Assembly: GCF_030463535.1 (NCBI RefSeq)
Contig: NC_132879.1
Span: 34,702,925-34,766,924 of the forward strand
Length of the DNA stretch: 64,000 nucleotides
Direction: 5' to 3'
Origin: Salminus brasiliensis
Lineage: Eukaryota; Chordata; Actinopteri; Characiformes; Bryconidae
Numbering within the stretch: position 1 is the stretch's first letter; each line of letters begins with the position of its first letter. Below the pieces are notes generated by a model. The model was not told the origin of the DNA and did not search any database. It was given only the letters and a program-made list of their open reading frames with translations. The translations under genes were made by a program, and so were the position numbers. Positions 10,046 to 20,480 of this stretch are shown here, one piece after another.

Positions 10046-11511
10046 TGTTGATTGGCTGAATGAAGAGTCCATTGAGTCTATAATATAAACCAAACATGTG
10101 AAATATGTGATTCAGGGACTATTTCAGCCCAGCCTAGTTTACAGTATGTTCCAGCACACACAAGGGTCACACGGACAGGTGGGTGCGCTGTGTCTCATTT
10201 CCGAGGAAAATGTCACAGGCCCTGACGGAGTACTCAGTCTTTCAGGAAACCCAGTCCTGAGCGGTTTCGTGTGAAATGGTTCACTGTAGTAAAAAAGTCA
10301 AATTCTCTCAATTTCTTTAAAGCAGTGTTGATTGCAAATGTAGCATAAACTTGTTTTTAATGTTTATGATGGAAAAATAGTGTGACTCAGGCACTAATTT
10401 GCCTCCATGTGTTCTTGAATGTGCCTCCATGTGTTTTAAAATATATTGTCAGCCAAATGCTTCTCACGCATAATAAAACTATGTTTCTGGTATCAGGCAA
10501 CATATTTTGGGTTTTGTGTGTGTGTTTGTGTGTGTGTGTGTGTAAAACTATGGAGAAAAGTATTTAAAAAATTGACTAAATGAATTTGACTTTACATTTG
10601 TATGCTCACTTTTCAAATTATAAGCATTATAATCAAACTCTCAGACTGCAAAACCTGTTAGGCTGTCTTGTCTGATTGGTTATTCCAAGCATACTTGGAA
10701 TACAAAGTCTAGGAAGTTCCTGTTCTTTTCTGTAAAGTTTAATATGTACATAAACCTCGTCCGCACTGACCATATCAAATTTGGGCATTTTGTAGGCATG
10801 TTTCTCCAAAATGGTGACTCTACAGAATAAGGCCCAAATCTGAATGGCAGTCAGTGTAAAATGAGGGTTTATTAAGAGTATTTCTATTGGTCCAGTCATC
10901 CAGCATTAGTTGTACACACAGTGTACAGAGCAGCTACAGGGTTCAAACCATGGAGAAAACTAAGACCAGACAAAAATGGACATACATGTTTTTTACTGGA
11001 CATGTATGAGTGTGTGTATATAAGAAGAGGAGTCCATTAATCATAGTAAAGTGAGAGTGTAACACATGCTAAAGTTGGAAGTGCAATACCTTATACTACC
11101 TTCCCGTATTGGCAAAGCATTTAGCACTGGACTATGTCCACCACCCACGTGGTCAGATGTCTGGGCACTTCATGACACTGGCCTTGTAACAGAGTGCTGG
11201 GGGTCTGACACCGGGTCATGTTGTGAGTGTGACCCAAAGTTACCAAAAGTGTTGCAATACTGCGCTGTTCTTGTGGCCTTGGACAAAAATTAGGTAATGT
11301 CTTAATGATTCACTGTTAAATGAATTACGTTAAATTGAAATCCAATTTTGAAAAGGGGCCAATAATTTCGTCCAGCACCTACGTATATTGTTGGCCATGC
11401 CTGTAGCTCACATGTAATCCCAGTATAATAGCATGACTGTGTGGCGTAGGCTAAAGCTGCCATTCTGGAGGATTTCTGAACTCGATGGCTGCCCTCCACT
11501 GTGAAGCTGAA
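10046..11511. repeat. Tandem-duplicated block, unit 2 (parts A' and B')
   Basis: Part A' is 10046-10245 and part B' 11336-11511, diverged copies of 8798-8965 and 9770-9952. The interval includes a (GT)n run near 10508-10544. No gene seen. Confidence 0.65.
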
Positions 11512-11965
11512 ATGGAAAAAAGTGAACTCCTTAATCGCTTTAGAAATGCCACCACATAAAGGTCATATATTTCCTCCCAGTGTGAAGCACTGTGCCTTGA
11601 TTTCTGCACCTTGATTAAACTTAAACACTAAAATGTGCTTTTTTAAACAAATCTGCAATTATTAGTCAGCACTTTTCAGGACCATAAACTATATAAAAAT
11701 TGTGCATGTACTCCAACTTGTCCCCATGGACCCATAACCATATGGACACAATTTGGATGCATTTCAAGTCGGATTGCTACACCATTACAAAAGAGGTTGC
11801 TTCTATATAGGACCATGACAACTAAAAGCACCAGCTGAATCATCAAAGAGTTCTTAATTGATTCTTCCACAATTCTTAAAAAAGGGGTTCTTCTCAAAGG
11901 TTCTTTAATGAATGCAGTGACCATGACAACTTAAAAAAAACAACATTTGAATGCATTCAATCCAG

Positions 11966-12125
11966 TAGCCAGTCCATCACAGGGTCCCACACACGCACCC
12001 ATTCACTCTCACACCCACACTTAGGGCCAATTTTGTATAATTCTCTTAACATGTGTTTTTGGGAGATGGGAGGAAAACAGAGTTCCTGGAGAAAACCCAT
12101 GTAGACATGAGGTAAACACCTGAAT
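11966..12125. repeat. Interspersed repeat, LINE/SINE tail type
   Basis: Contains CCAGTCCATCACAGGGTCC-like text at its start and then GGGAGGAAAACAGAGTTCCT plus GGAGAAAACCCATGTAGACA. I recognise this wording as a very common teleost interspersed repeat, probably a non-LTR or SINE tail. The piece at 28400-28500 looks like the adjoining part of the same consensus. Confidence 0.45.
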
Positions 12126-12245
12126 GTCCTCACTGCTCATCCTTAGGCTGGAGATCAGAGCAAGGGCATGTTTTGTTCTATCTAGTAACTAACAGGGGTC
12201 CACTACTGTTAGGGGTCAATAAACCCTTTTTGTAAGAATGTTATA

Positions 12246-12253
<8 letters not shown>

Positions 12254-12305
<52 letters not shown>
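12254..12305. repeat. (TA)n microsatellite at Tc1 left end
   Basis: About 50 bp of TA repeats ending directly at the left TIR of the Tc1 element. A shorter TA run resumes at 13922 on its right. The element appears to have inserted inside a TA microsatellite, in keeping with TA target choice. Confidence 0.9.
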
Positions 12306-12308
<3 letters not shown>

Positions 12309-12519
12309 TCATGCCCGAAAGTATTCATACCACTGGCAAAGTTTGACTTAAATTTACTTTTATTTAACCAGAAGTTATATTTTTGCCTTGAAACGATACA
12401 GGCATCTCCCAGGAGATAACATGATGATGTACAAGAGGCATCATTGTGGGAAAAAGTATTTCTCAGCTTTTATACACATTTGAACAAAAAGTGGCATGTC
12501 CAAAATTATTCATACCCTT
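12306..12519 (+). repeat. Tc1 left terminal inverted repeat
   Basis: Pairs with 13708-13921. Outer and inner 22-bp direct repeats at 12310-12331 and 12495-12516 are the expected transposase-binding sites. Confidence 0.9.
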
Positions 12520-12683
12520 TGAAAACTGTCACAGTATATAGGAAAATCCAAAGTTCTATACCATTCCAAATAGTCCAAGCTGTTTTAAAGCATCCTAATT
12601 ACCCTGATTCATTGGGAACAGCTGTTTTAATTAACTCAACAGGAAAAAAACAGCAGCTCTCTGCAGTTGGTTTGTGGACAGTC

Positions 12684-13706
12684 ATGGCTAAGACAAAGGA
12701 GCTCACTAAGGACCTGCGGCTGTGCATTGTGGCCGCTCACAAGTCAGGAAAGGGCTATAAAGCCATATCAAAATGTTTTCAAGTTCCAGTGGCTACAGTG
12801 CAAAGTATTATTAAAAAATACAAGAAGTTCCGCACTGTGGAACATCTCAGAAGATGTGGTCGGAAGCCAAAAGTGACACCTGTGCTGGCCAGGAGAATAG
12901 TGAGAGAGGTGAAGAAAAATCCAAGGATCACCACCAAGGCCATCCTGGTGAATCTGGACTCTGCTGGTGGCGACATCTCAAGGCAGACAGTTCAACGGAC
13001 ACTGCACACTGCTGGGTTCCACGGACGCAGGCCAAGGAGGACACCACTTCTCCAGAAAAGGCACACAAAAGCCCGCTTGACCTTTGCAAATGCTCATCTG
13101 GACAAAGAAGAAGACTTCTGGTGTTCTGTTTTATGGTCAGATGAAACAAAAATTGAATTGTTTGGCCACAATGATGTGTGCACCATTTGGCGTAAAAAAG
13201 GAGAAGCCTTCAACCCTAAGAACACCATCCCCACTGTCAAACATGGTGGTGGGAACCTAATGTTTTGGGGGTGTTTTTCAGCCAATGGACCAGGGAACTT
13301 GATCGCAGTAAATGGCACCATGAAAAAAGAGCAATACATCAAGATTCTCAACAACAACATCAGGCAGTCTGCAGAGAAACTTGGCCTTGGGAACCGGTGG
13401 ACATTTCAGCACGACAACGACCCAAAACACACAGCCAAAGTAGTGAAGAAATGGTTAGCAGACAAAAACATTAATGTTTTGCAGTGGCCCAGTCAGAGTC
13501 CTGACTTGAATCCAATTGAGAATCTGTGGAGGGAGCTAAAGATCAGGGTGATGGCAAGGAGACCCTCGAACCTCAAAGAGTTGGAGCTCATCACTAAAGA
13601 TGAATGGGCAAAAATACCAGTGGAGACATGCAAAAAGCTGGTCAGCAATTACAGGAAGCGTTTGATTGCTGTAATAGCCAATAAAGGCTTTTCTTTTAAT
13701 TATTGA
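12684..13706 (+). CDS. Tc1-like DD34E transposase, intact
   Basis: A 340-aa cut-and-paste transposase, the usual length for fish Tc1 enzymes. The ORF is open from 12444, but I take the start at 12684 (MAKTKELTKD) because upstream codons lie in the TIR and the protein then has family length. Residues 1-50 form the first helix-turn-helix (GYKAISKCFQVPVATVQSII); 57-66 hold a GRPR-like basic hook (GRKPK); 67-120 the second HTH and basic nuclear-localisation stretch. The catalytic triad is D153 (LWSDETKIELFG), D244 ([10 protein letters not shown]) and E279 (NPIENLW), with 34 residues between the last two: DD34E. A glycine-rich block lies at 188-202. No frameshift or stop, so it could be functional. 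Activity is not shown by sequence alone. Confidence 0.95.
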   Translation: MAKTKELTKDLRLCIVAAHKSGKGYKAISKCFQVPVATVQSIIKKYKKFRTVEHLRRCGRKPKVTPVLARRIVREVKKNPRITTKAILVNLDSAGGDISRQTVQRTLHTAGFHGRRPRRTPLLQKRHTKARLTFANAHLDKEEDFWCSVLWSDETKIELFGHNDVCTIWRKKGEAFNPKNTIPTVKHGGGNLMFWGCFSANGPGNLIAVNGTMKKEQYIKILNNNIRQSAEKLGLGNRWTFQHDNDPKHTAKVVKKWLADKNINVLQWPSQSPDLNPIENLWRELKIRVMARRPSNLKELELITKDEWAKIPVETCKKLVSNYRKRLIAVIANKGFSFNY

Positions 13707-13707
13707 G

Positions 13708-13921
13708 AAGGGTATGAATAATTTTGGACATGCCACTTTTTGTTCAAATGTGTATAAAAGCTGAGAAATATTTTTTCCCACAATGATGCCTCTTGTACAT
13801 CATCGTGTTATCTCCTGGGATATACCTGTGTCATTTCCAGGCAAAAATATAATTTCTGGTTAAATAAAAGTAAATTTAAGTCAAACTTTGACAGGGGTAT
13901 GAATACTTTCGGGCATGACTG
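13708..13921 (-). repeat. Tc1 right terminal inverted repeat
   Basis: Starts two bases after the transposase stop (AAGGGTATGAATAATTTTGG) and ends TTCGGGCATGACTG before the flanking TA. Inverted copy of 12306-12519 with few mismatches. Confidence 0.9.
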
Positions 13922-13939
13922 TATATATATATATATATA

Positions 13940-15370
13940 ATATTTTATAGTCTTTTATAGGTATTTCAGAATAGGGATGGTTTGTGGTTTGTTAAGTGTT
14001 TGGGTTTTTTTTATCATTAGTGGCAGCTCTGGTGGTCTGGTGTTCTGGGAATGTTTCTGTACTTATGGAATTTCTAAGAATCATAAACCCAGGGCAACAG
14101 CTGTGCATTGGTTATCTATAGCAAGGCCAATGCTGAGCTCCGCTAATCAAAAAGGAACAATTCTTTCTCAGGGCAACACTGGGTAAACCAAAGCAAAGTG
14201 TGTGATGCCAAATCCAGCTCCAGTCTGGATCAGGTCTATTTATGCAGTGTATTTCTTCCCACACATGAGTTTTAATCCTAAAGTGAGGGGGTTTACTTAA
14301 TTTAAGCAAATCCACCAGAGTGAATCTTACATCAGCTCCTAAAGCTGTGGTGGAAAAAGCAGCCGGAAACACACTCTAGCTTCTTCTGCACTCTAGACTT
14401 AATCGAATGCTAGTGTGCCAATGTGCTGAGTCACTTTAATAAACAGAGCCACACATCTAACACATGTGCTACTCCTCCAGAGCGTGCTATAAAGAGCCTC
14501 GTCCTGATAAACCCATCACTGTTCAAAAGATAATACCATGTATTTTTATGGCTTGGAAACACATGCTGATGTCAGCATTACACTGTTTGCTCTGTTGACT
14601 CTGATAAGTGATGAAGGTAGGACAATCATTTCCCTGATTGCACCATCGAGGGGGCAGTGGCCGACACTGTGGAGGTGTGTGTTAACCAAAGCACACATTC
14701 AGGAAACTTCGAGAACTGGATTGTCGTTCAGCAGCAGCTGGGTCAGTGACATACCAGGACACACTTTATTAGCTAATCAACATTTACCCAACGGTGCATC
14801 AAGGCCAGACCTTTCAGGTCAGCAATTGCTGTAACAGAGTAAACGAGGCTGAACTGAAAAGAAGAGGCTTCAGATTCAGCACTATGTTTGGGATTACTTG
14901 TGGTGATCCTGTAGGTTGAAACCTTAGAGAATAGCCCAAATTTTAAATGATTATTTCATTAATAGAAGTGGAAAAAATAACATCCAATGACTGTGGGAGT
15001 CACTGCACATTCGGTTACTCAGTCAGAAAATGACCAACCGAGAGATTCCCTAAGGTTCAAGAGGTTATGCTTTCATAAACCGTTAACACGTTTTTGCGCA
15101 CAGGCCTCCTCTCGGCCAAAAGCCACTGACCCCCTCCCTTAACTTGCTTCAAATTTGCAGTAGTAATGTTAATCATCAGTACGCATCATTAGGGTCGTTT
15201 TCACAGGTTAGTGATGTTTTACTTACTGTAAAGGAAATCCAAAGTTTTCAAAGTCCCACATTGATATAAGTGAAAGTGTATTAGCCGTTTCCCTTAATGA
15301 GGTTAAGATGCTGGTTCCAGGGTTGCCACCTCAGCCCTGTAAAATGACTGTCTTGTTTTTTTTATCATAC
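13940..15370. other. Intergenic, no gene seen
   Basis: Read on both strands; no exon-like ORF, RNA gene or structured repeat recognised. Confidence 0.45.
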
Positions 15371-15460
15371 ACTTCTATTACCAAGGAATAGCCCCACCAG
15401 CTTGTGCAGAAGTCCCTGTAGTTACTGAATAACACACCTTAGCGTGTAATAAGCCATTCT
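15371..15460 (-). repeat. Inverted dispersed repeat, copy 1
   Basis: About 90 bp that, reverse-complemented, matches 19651-19740 (shared GGCTTATTACAC and CAGTAACTACAGGG). Class unknown. Confidence 0.55.
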
Positions 15461-17460
15461 GTGCTAATAGGTGTGCTAATATTAACTAAATTCCATGGCT
15501 GAGTAGCTATGCTATGGATAACAGATGTCACCCCTCCATATTGTGCCAACAGGACTCTCTGTGTTACCTGAATAAGACATTTTGCGTTACACAATGTGGC
15601 TGATTGAACGTGTGCCCAACGAACGACAAGAAAACAAGCAGTTCCTGGAACTTTTGCCATTGGCTGCTGGCATTGTCTATTTGCATCCGTCTATTTAGGA
15701 ATGTCCTCCGCACCCCTTCACTCACCGCCAGTGTGTAGCCGTTCCCTATAGGCTACCTTCTCTTAGGTATGCGGCAGTATTTTACAGTACTTTTTTCTTT
15801 TCTCATTGACTGGATGTTAGTGGATGTTTTCTGAAATGCTGAGTGTAACTATGCTGGCCGAATACTACAGTGTTCACTTGTGTATTATCAATATTTATAC
15901 TATCTTGTTTTGTTCATACTAAAACTGCATCTTAAACACAAAAACAATCATTTGCCAGACAGGAATTTTGTAGTTATCTTAACATACGTTTGCTCTCCAT
16001 ATGTCTGAGTTGGCTAAAGCGCTAAATCTTCTGAAGAATAACTATCAATGATGATCATGTTGTAGCAGCATATCCGCATATCACCAACAATGCACTTTTT
16101 CAAGACATTAAGTTAGTCTGAGTCTTTCCTTGAGACATATAATGCCAGTAAAGCACCGGTTTCTTTCATGGATCTCTGCTGAGTCACAGTGTGCCTATGC
16201 TTTCACTCTACTGTCTCTTCATACAGTTCCTCAACAGCAGGTTTACGAGACAAGAGTGGCATGGATTGTAGTGCACGTTAACCAGTTATTTGCAGCGGAA
16301 ACAAACAAGCATCAGCACTTTTCAATTACTGTGTTGCACACTGTGTATATAAACCTCACGGGACTGCCTTATTTACTAGTGTGCTGATAGCGAGCCTGAA
16401 ACCTGACACTCTCTGCTCCTCCCTGCTCAAACACAAACACACCTCATCATTAACGATGCTCACATGATCCACATAAGCATGTTACGCCGAGATGAGGCAG
16501 CAAGTCACTCACAGCAGCGAATCACTTAATAAATGCTGACTCACCCTGAGCAAGGCTAGTTCAGGCAGCTCCTCTGAGGAGACGCCACTGAGCATCCGTT
16601 TACACACTGCTGCACTCAGACTACACATGCGCCAGCTAGAACCATGGTGTGGTTGAACCATGTTTTTGTTTTTTAAGCTGGGCAGGAGCACATGGACAAG
16701 TATCTGCCAAAAAAAGTTATAGGCCAACACCTTGGTCAGCACTTATCTCTTCAGCGCTACCTAAAAGTACATGCCTGCACAGCACAGTGTATGACAGGGT
16801 GCGATGTAATGACAGGGTTTTCACAGGCTGCAGCATGTTCCACACAGCGTGTTCCTTTTACTGGAAACACCTCATCACTGCTCCTTTGCATAATCAGATA
16901 TTTGATCATTCCAATAGCACACTTTCAATGAGCGTGTACTTCTTACTAATCAGGTATTAGTAGTGTGTATCTTGTTTGTATTACAGTGCTGTGACTTATC
17001 ATCATGAATGGCTGAGATGTTTGGTGTAGTCCATGAGTCATTGTTTAGGTCAGTTACTACTCTGACTCTTAACCTAGTTGCGTAATGGAATACACCCTTC
17101 CGCTACTGATACCTGCTCTTGTAGTAACACACCTCAGTGTTAAAGCCTCCATGCCATGACCTGGTCTGAATCCTGGTCATGATACTAAGAGAGGTCAAAA
17201 AACCCCTTTCAGTGATGCCTGTGAGCTTAGGTTGGACTGGTAGAACTCCTATTAATAGCAAAGACACTGCAAAAGCTTTAAGACGAGCTGACTTTAACTG
17301 ATGCTCTATAGTTATGACTTCTAAACGCACCATGCTCAACATGCATAAACACTCTTAATACTATAATACAGGAAGAAATCGAGCCAACAACGTGACTCAC
17401 TCAAAACCACAGCCTTCAAAAACTCACACGTCTAAACAAAAGAACTAAAATATCACTTAG
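15461..17460. other. Intergenic, no gene seen
   Basis: No coding exon or RNA gene recognised. A short palindrome around ACCATGGTGTGGTTGAACCA lies at about 16641-16662. Confidence 0.45.
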
Positions 17461-18039
17461 TGTCACATTTCAATGAAGAGAAAGCTGGATGCAAATGCAG
17501 GCCTCAGGCACAGTTTCTGCTTAGCAATGTCTGACTGAGGAGAGAGTCCATATGAACCCTGCTTTCTGATGGAATGGGGCATGGCCAGTGATCAGTATTG
17601 CCAATGGAGAAGGGTTCCCTGGAGCAGATACACATGAACCTCTTGGTACTTTGAATAATACCATGCCTAGGCTAGAGGGGTCAAAAGAACCCCCCAGCAT
17701 CCAACACCTTTGGGATGAGTTGAGGACTTGGGGATCCTGACCTCATTGATACTCTTGAAACAGACATGCTAGCAATTCAAGTAGGCCCTGCTAGCAACAA
17801 GTTGTGGTATTAAGGAGAAATAGGTGTTTGGGCTCTCAATGAAGGAGGCAGAAGAAGGTAGGTTGATGCATGAGGTAAAACATGACTCACACCAAGCTGT
17901 CATGTCTGATGTGGGCCAGGATAATGTAGGGTTATGCTGCTGCAGCCAAGGTAGGCCTTACACAATAGGATGGATATGGGTTTTGTAAGCAAGTTTACAG
18001 TCTCAACAGTCTTAACAGCCCCCACAGTCTATACAGCCG

Positions 18040-18240
18040 TCATGGGTGAAGTAATGTTACTAATAGAACCTTATGGACTGGTTTACCGTCAGTGGCTTGA
18101 ATGGGAAAAGAATCAAGGGGATCCGTTGCCACCTCATCTATAAGGTTCCTGTGCTGTAGTTGGTAGGATTTCTTAGCCAATGATGGAAGCAAGGAACTTG
18201 CTCCAGTCTGTAGAGAATCATGGCTTTGGTGCATGAACAA
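18040..18240 (-). pseudogene. Retropepsin-like fragment of LTR retrotransposon
   Basis: Minus-strand frame of 66 codons with LQTGASS where active aspartic proteases have D-T/S-G-A, and a downstream IQATDGKPV resembling the flap-side block of Ty3/gypsy proteases. The catalytic aspartate is replaced by glutamine, so it would be inactive. It follows the Gag-like fragment in sense order. Assignment rests on two short motifs. Confidence 0.45.
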
Positions 18241-18529
18241 TTCTTACTGAATTGATTGGCTGGGACATTAAGCACTTCACTTATTCCTTCATTCATTTAT
18301 TTAATTTCATTTCTTTGTTTATTTTACAGGGACAGTCTTCATTAACCAAAAGACAAACTACTGTAAATGAGCCAGAGTTAGCCCTACATTTTCATCTGTA
18401 GTTCCCTCTGTGGTCAGTTTTTAAAACAGCAACCTAATGTAATAAAAAATTATGAAGAGAATTTGTCAATTAAATAACCTACACTCCCCTCTCTTGTCTT
18501 CTTCATCTCTCTATGGAGGCAAGGTGCAT

Positions 18530-18800
18530 GCTCTCAGGGAGGTCTCAGAGAGAGGATCGTTCTCACTGGATATGGTGGGAACTCCTGGCCCTCTCATTCT
18601 CTCTGAAGAGGTTGTCCAACCTAATGGATGTGTCCATGAGCTTGTCAAGCGTGAGTATATCATTTCGACAGGCCGTCTCTTCTGTGAGCCCTCTGCAGAA
18701 AGCAGTGAGGAGGGCAGGCTCATTCTACCCACTAGCAGCTGCCACAGTGTGAAATTCTAGAGCGTACTCAGCAGTGCATGACCCCTGACAGATACTGATG
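18530..18800 (-). pseudogene. Gag-like fragment of LTR retrotransposon
   Basis: Minus-strand translation reads EYALEFHTVAAASG, a stop, NEPALLTAFCRGLTEE and then LDKLMDTSIRLDNLFRE. This is the pattern of Ty3/gypsy (retrotransposon-gag) capsid regions: F-x-x-L/V-A, W/N-x-E-A-L, F-x-x-GL, D-L, I-R-L-D-N. At least two in-frame stops show decay. Confidence 0.55.
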
Positions 18801-19650
18801 AGCTACTTACTTCCCTCTTTGGCATTAGTTGTGATCAAACCTGGCCCTGAGTGTAGAAATGAATGATCAAATGTGTAAATCTCAGAACCCCATCTCTTAT
18901 AATGCAGCCCAGTCCAGAGCTCTCCAGTTCAGTGAGTAGGGGTATTACAGTGCCAATTTTGCATTGGGGTAAGCCTCCACTGCCTGAAGACTGAGGCATT
19001 GGCTACAGATGCTGCCTGTTGGGAGGTGCTGAGAGAGGGTCTGGAGGAGAGACTGTGAGTTGGTGTAGCAAATGACCAGCTTCATTAATGGCGCAGCCTA
19101 ATTTCCTCTCTCCCAGCAATTGACCTCGCTCTGTGACGGTGACTGTGATGGTGATGGCAACAGCAACGTTCACTGTATTTGATTTTTCTGCCGTATCCAT
19201 GGATGACGAAGTCTTCTGACACATTTGAATGAAGAGAGAGAGCTGGATGCAAATGCAGACAGTAGTTTAACAAGGGCTCAGGCACAATCACAAGGTCAGG
19301 ATGTTCCAGATATATTCCGGATATCTAAACACAAGGCAGACAAAAGGAATAAAGAGCAGATATAAAATCAAGGTCAAAATAACAAGCAAGGGTCAAGCAC
19401 AGAGTAGGCAAAACAGATACACACAGGAAGAACACGGCTCAGAATTTAGGTGTGCGCAAGAGACGCTCGCAATGTCTGACTCAGAGAGTCCTACTCCCAA
19501 TGCCAGTGCAGAAAGGAAAGGGGGCGTGTGCAAAAATACAGCATTTCCCCATTGTTAAAATTAGGCTACATGGGGCTACTCTTTCCATTACTTGATTTTA
19601 CTGTAAAACCACATTTGTTATCAGAACAGTTGCCTTGAAGCCCTTAACGC

Positions 19651-19740
19651 AGCAAGGCTTATTACACACTAGGGTGTATTACACAGTAACTACAGGGTCG
19701 TCTGTACAAACTGGTAAAGCTATTCTCCATAATAGAGGTT
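19651..19740 (+). repeat. Inverted dispersed repeat, copy 2
   Basis: Inverted partner of 15371-15460, 4.3 kb away. Confidence 0.55.
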
Positions 19741-19934
19741 TGGAATAACATATTTGGCCAGGGTTAAATAAAAAGGTCAGAACTTACAGTTTTAGTGTTG
19801 GCTCCATTATATTTGTTTGCATAAAGCTTAGGTTATTGAGAAAGGTCAAGCTAACATTTTCCCTCCTGCATTTTTCATTTGTGCACTAAACTAATTCAAA
19901 GCAATGAAACCTCTAAACTAATTACAAATCATAA

Positions 19935-19938
<4 letters not shown>

Positions 19939-20001
<63 letters not shown>
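19939..20001. repeat. (TA)n microsatellite
   Basis: About 60 bp of TA repeats, followed by degraded TA-rich sequence to 20032. Confidence 0.95.
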
Positions 20002-20006
<5 letters not shown>

Positions 20007-20042
20007 GACATAGATATATCTAATATATATAAATGAACTGCT

Positions 20043-20480
20043 TTGCAACTGATGCCTTACAACTCTCTGGACATAAGCTATGTTCTGTTCTCTCTACCTG
20101 AACACTGGCCACTATACTTATTCCTGTACTGTACTCTCTGTTTACCTACGAGATGCTGGTCTACCTCAGCATACACTCCTGCACTCCCTGTTTTACTCTT
20201 CCCTTCTCTACATATTTATTCCATTTACTGTTCATATAGTAACTTAGATTGGACCTTTATCACCCAGCCTTCATGCACACATCTGCACATGCACATATCT
20301 GTATTATTGCTGTTTATTGCCTTGGTACTTATTGTCTGTGCACCCTGTCTCGTGTTTTGTCTATTGACCTTGCACTATTGTATCATGTCCTACCTATTAC
20401 TGCAGCAGAGACTAAATGCCTAACAGTGTTTGGTTGTAATGTGCAAGCCTGTTTTAGGATAATGACAATGGACTGAACTG
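20043..20480 (+). repeat. Possible non-LTR retrotransposon 3' tail
   Basis: Pyrimidine-rich, low-coding sequence with recurring TGCACTATTGTAT-like phrases, ending GACTGAACTGAATTGAAT. That ending is typical of fish LINE 3' tails. A 126-codon open frame here is rich in Leu, Cys and Tyr, as CT/AT-rich DNA gives, and I do not call it a gene. Confidence 0.35.

Larger units (their letters stand above)
12306..13921 (+). mobile_element. Complete Tc1-like transposon, IR/DR type
   Basis: A 1616-bp element bounded by TA on each side (12304-12305, 13922-13923). Terminal inverted repeats are about 214 bp each (12306-12519 and 13708-13921), starting CAGTCATGCCCGAAAGTATT. Each TIR has an outer and an inner direct repeat: left outer 12310-12331 (CATGCCCGAAAGTATTCATA plus CC) and left inner 12495-12516 (CATGTCCAAAATTATTCATA plus CC), mirrored on the right. 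This is the IR/DR layout described for fish Tc1 elements such as Sleeping Beauty. It encloses one uninterrupted 340-codon transposase ORF. Arms are similar but not identical, so the copy is not brand new. Confidence 0.95.
17461..19500 (-). mobile_element. Decayed Ty3/gypsy-like LTR retrotransposon
   Basis: Two direct repeats bracket the block: 17461 onward (TGTCACATTTCAATGAAGAG, AAGCTGGATGCAAATGCAGG, internally deleted) and 19217-19500 (TGACACATTTGAATGAAGAG, AGCTGGATGCAAATGCAGAC, fuller). They share a later CAATGTCTGACT block and are best read as LTRs. Between them, on the minus strand, lie a Gag-like frame (18800-18530) and a retropepsin-like frame (18240-18040), in the order expected. No reverse transcriptase or integrase is visible, and the coding parts carry stops. 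Very probably dead and internally deleted. Confidence 0.6.

Noticed and set aside
12444..12683. N-terminal extension of the Tc1 transposase
   Set aside because: Lies in and just past the TIR; the 340-aa form from 12684 matches family length and residue numbering.
17690..17800. Possible Tc1 transposase C-terminal scrap (AACACCTTTGGGATGAGTT)
   Set aside because: Too short and diverged to separate from chance; would need a frameshift-aware search.
20043..20423. 126-codon Leu/Cys/Tyr-rich ORF as a membrane protein
   Set aside because: Explained by pyrimidine/AT-rich LINE-tail-like sequence; no start context or splice evidence.
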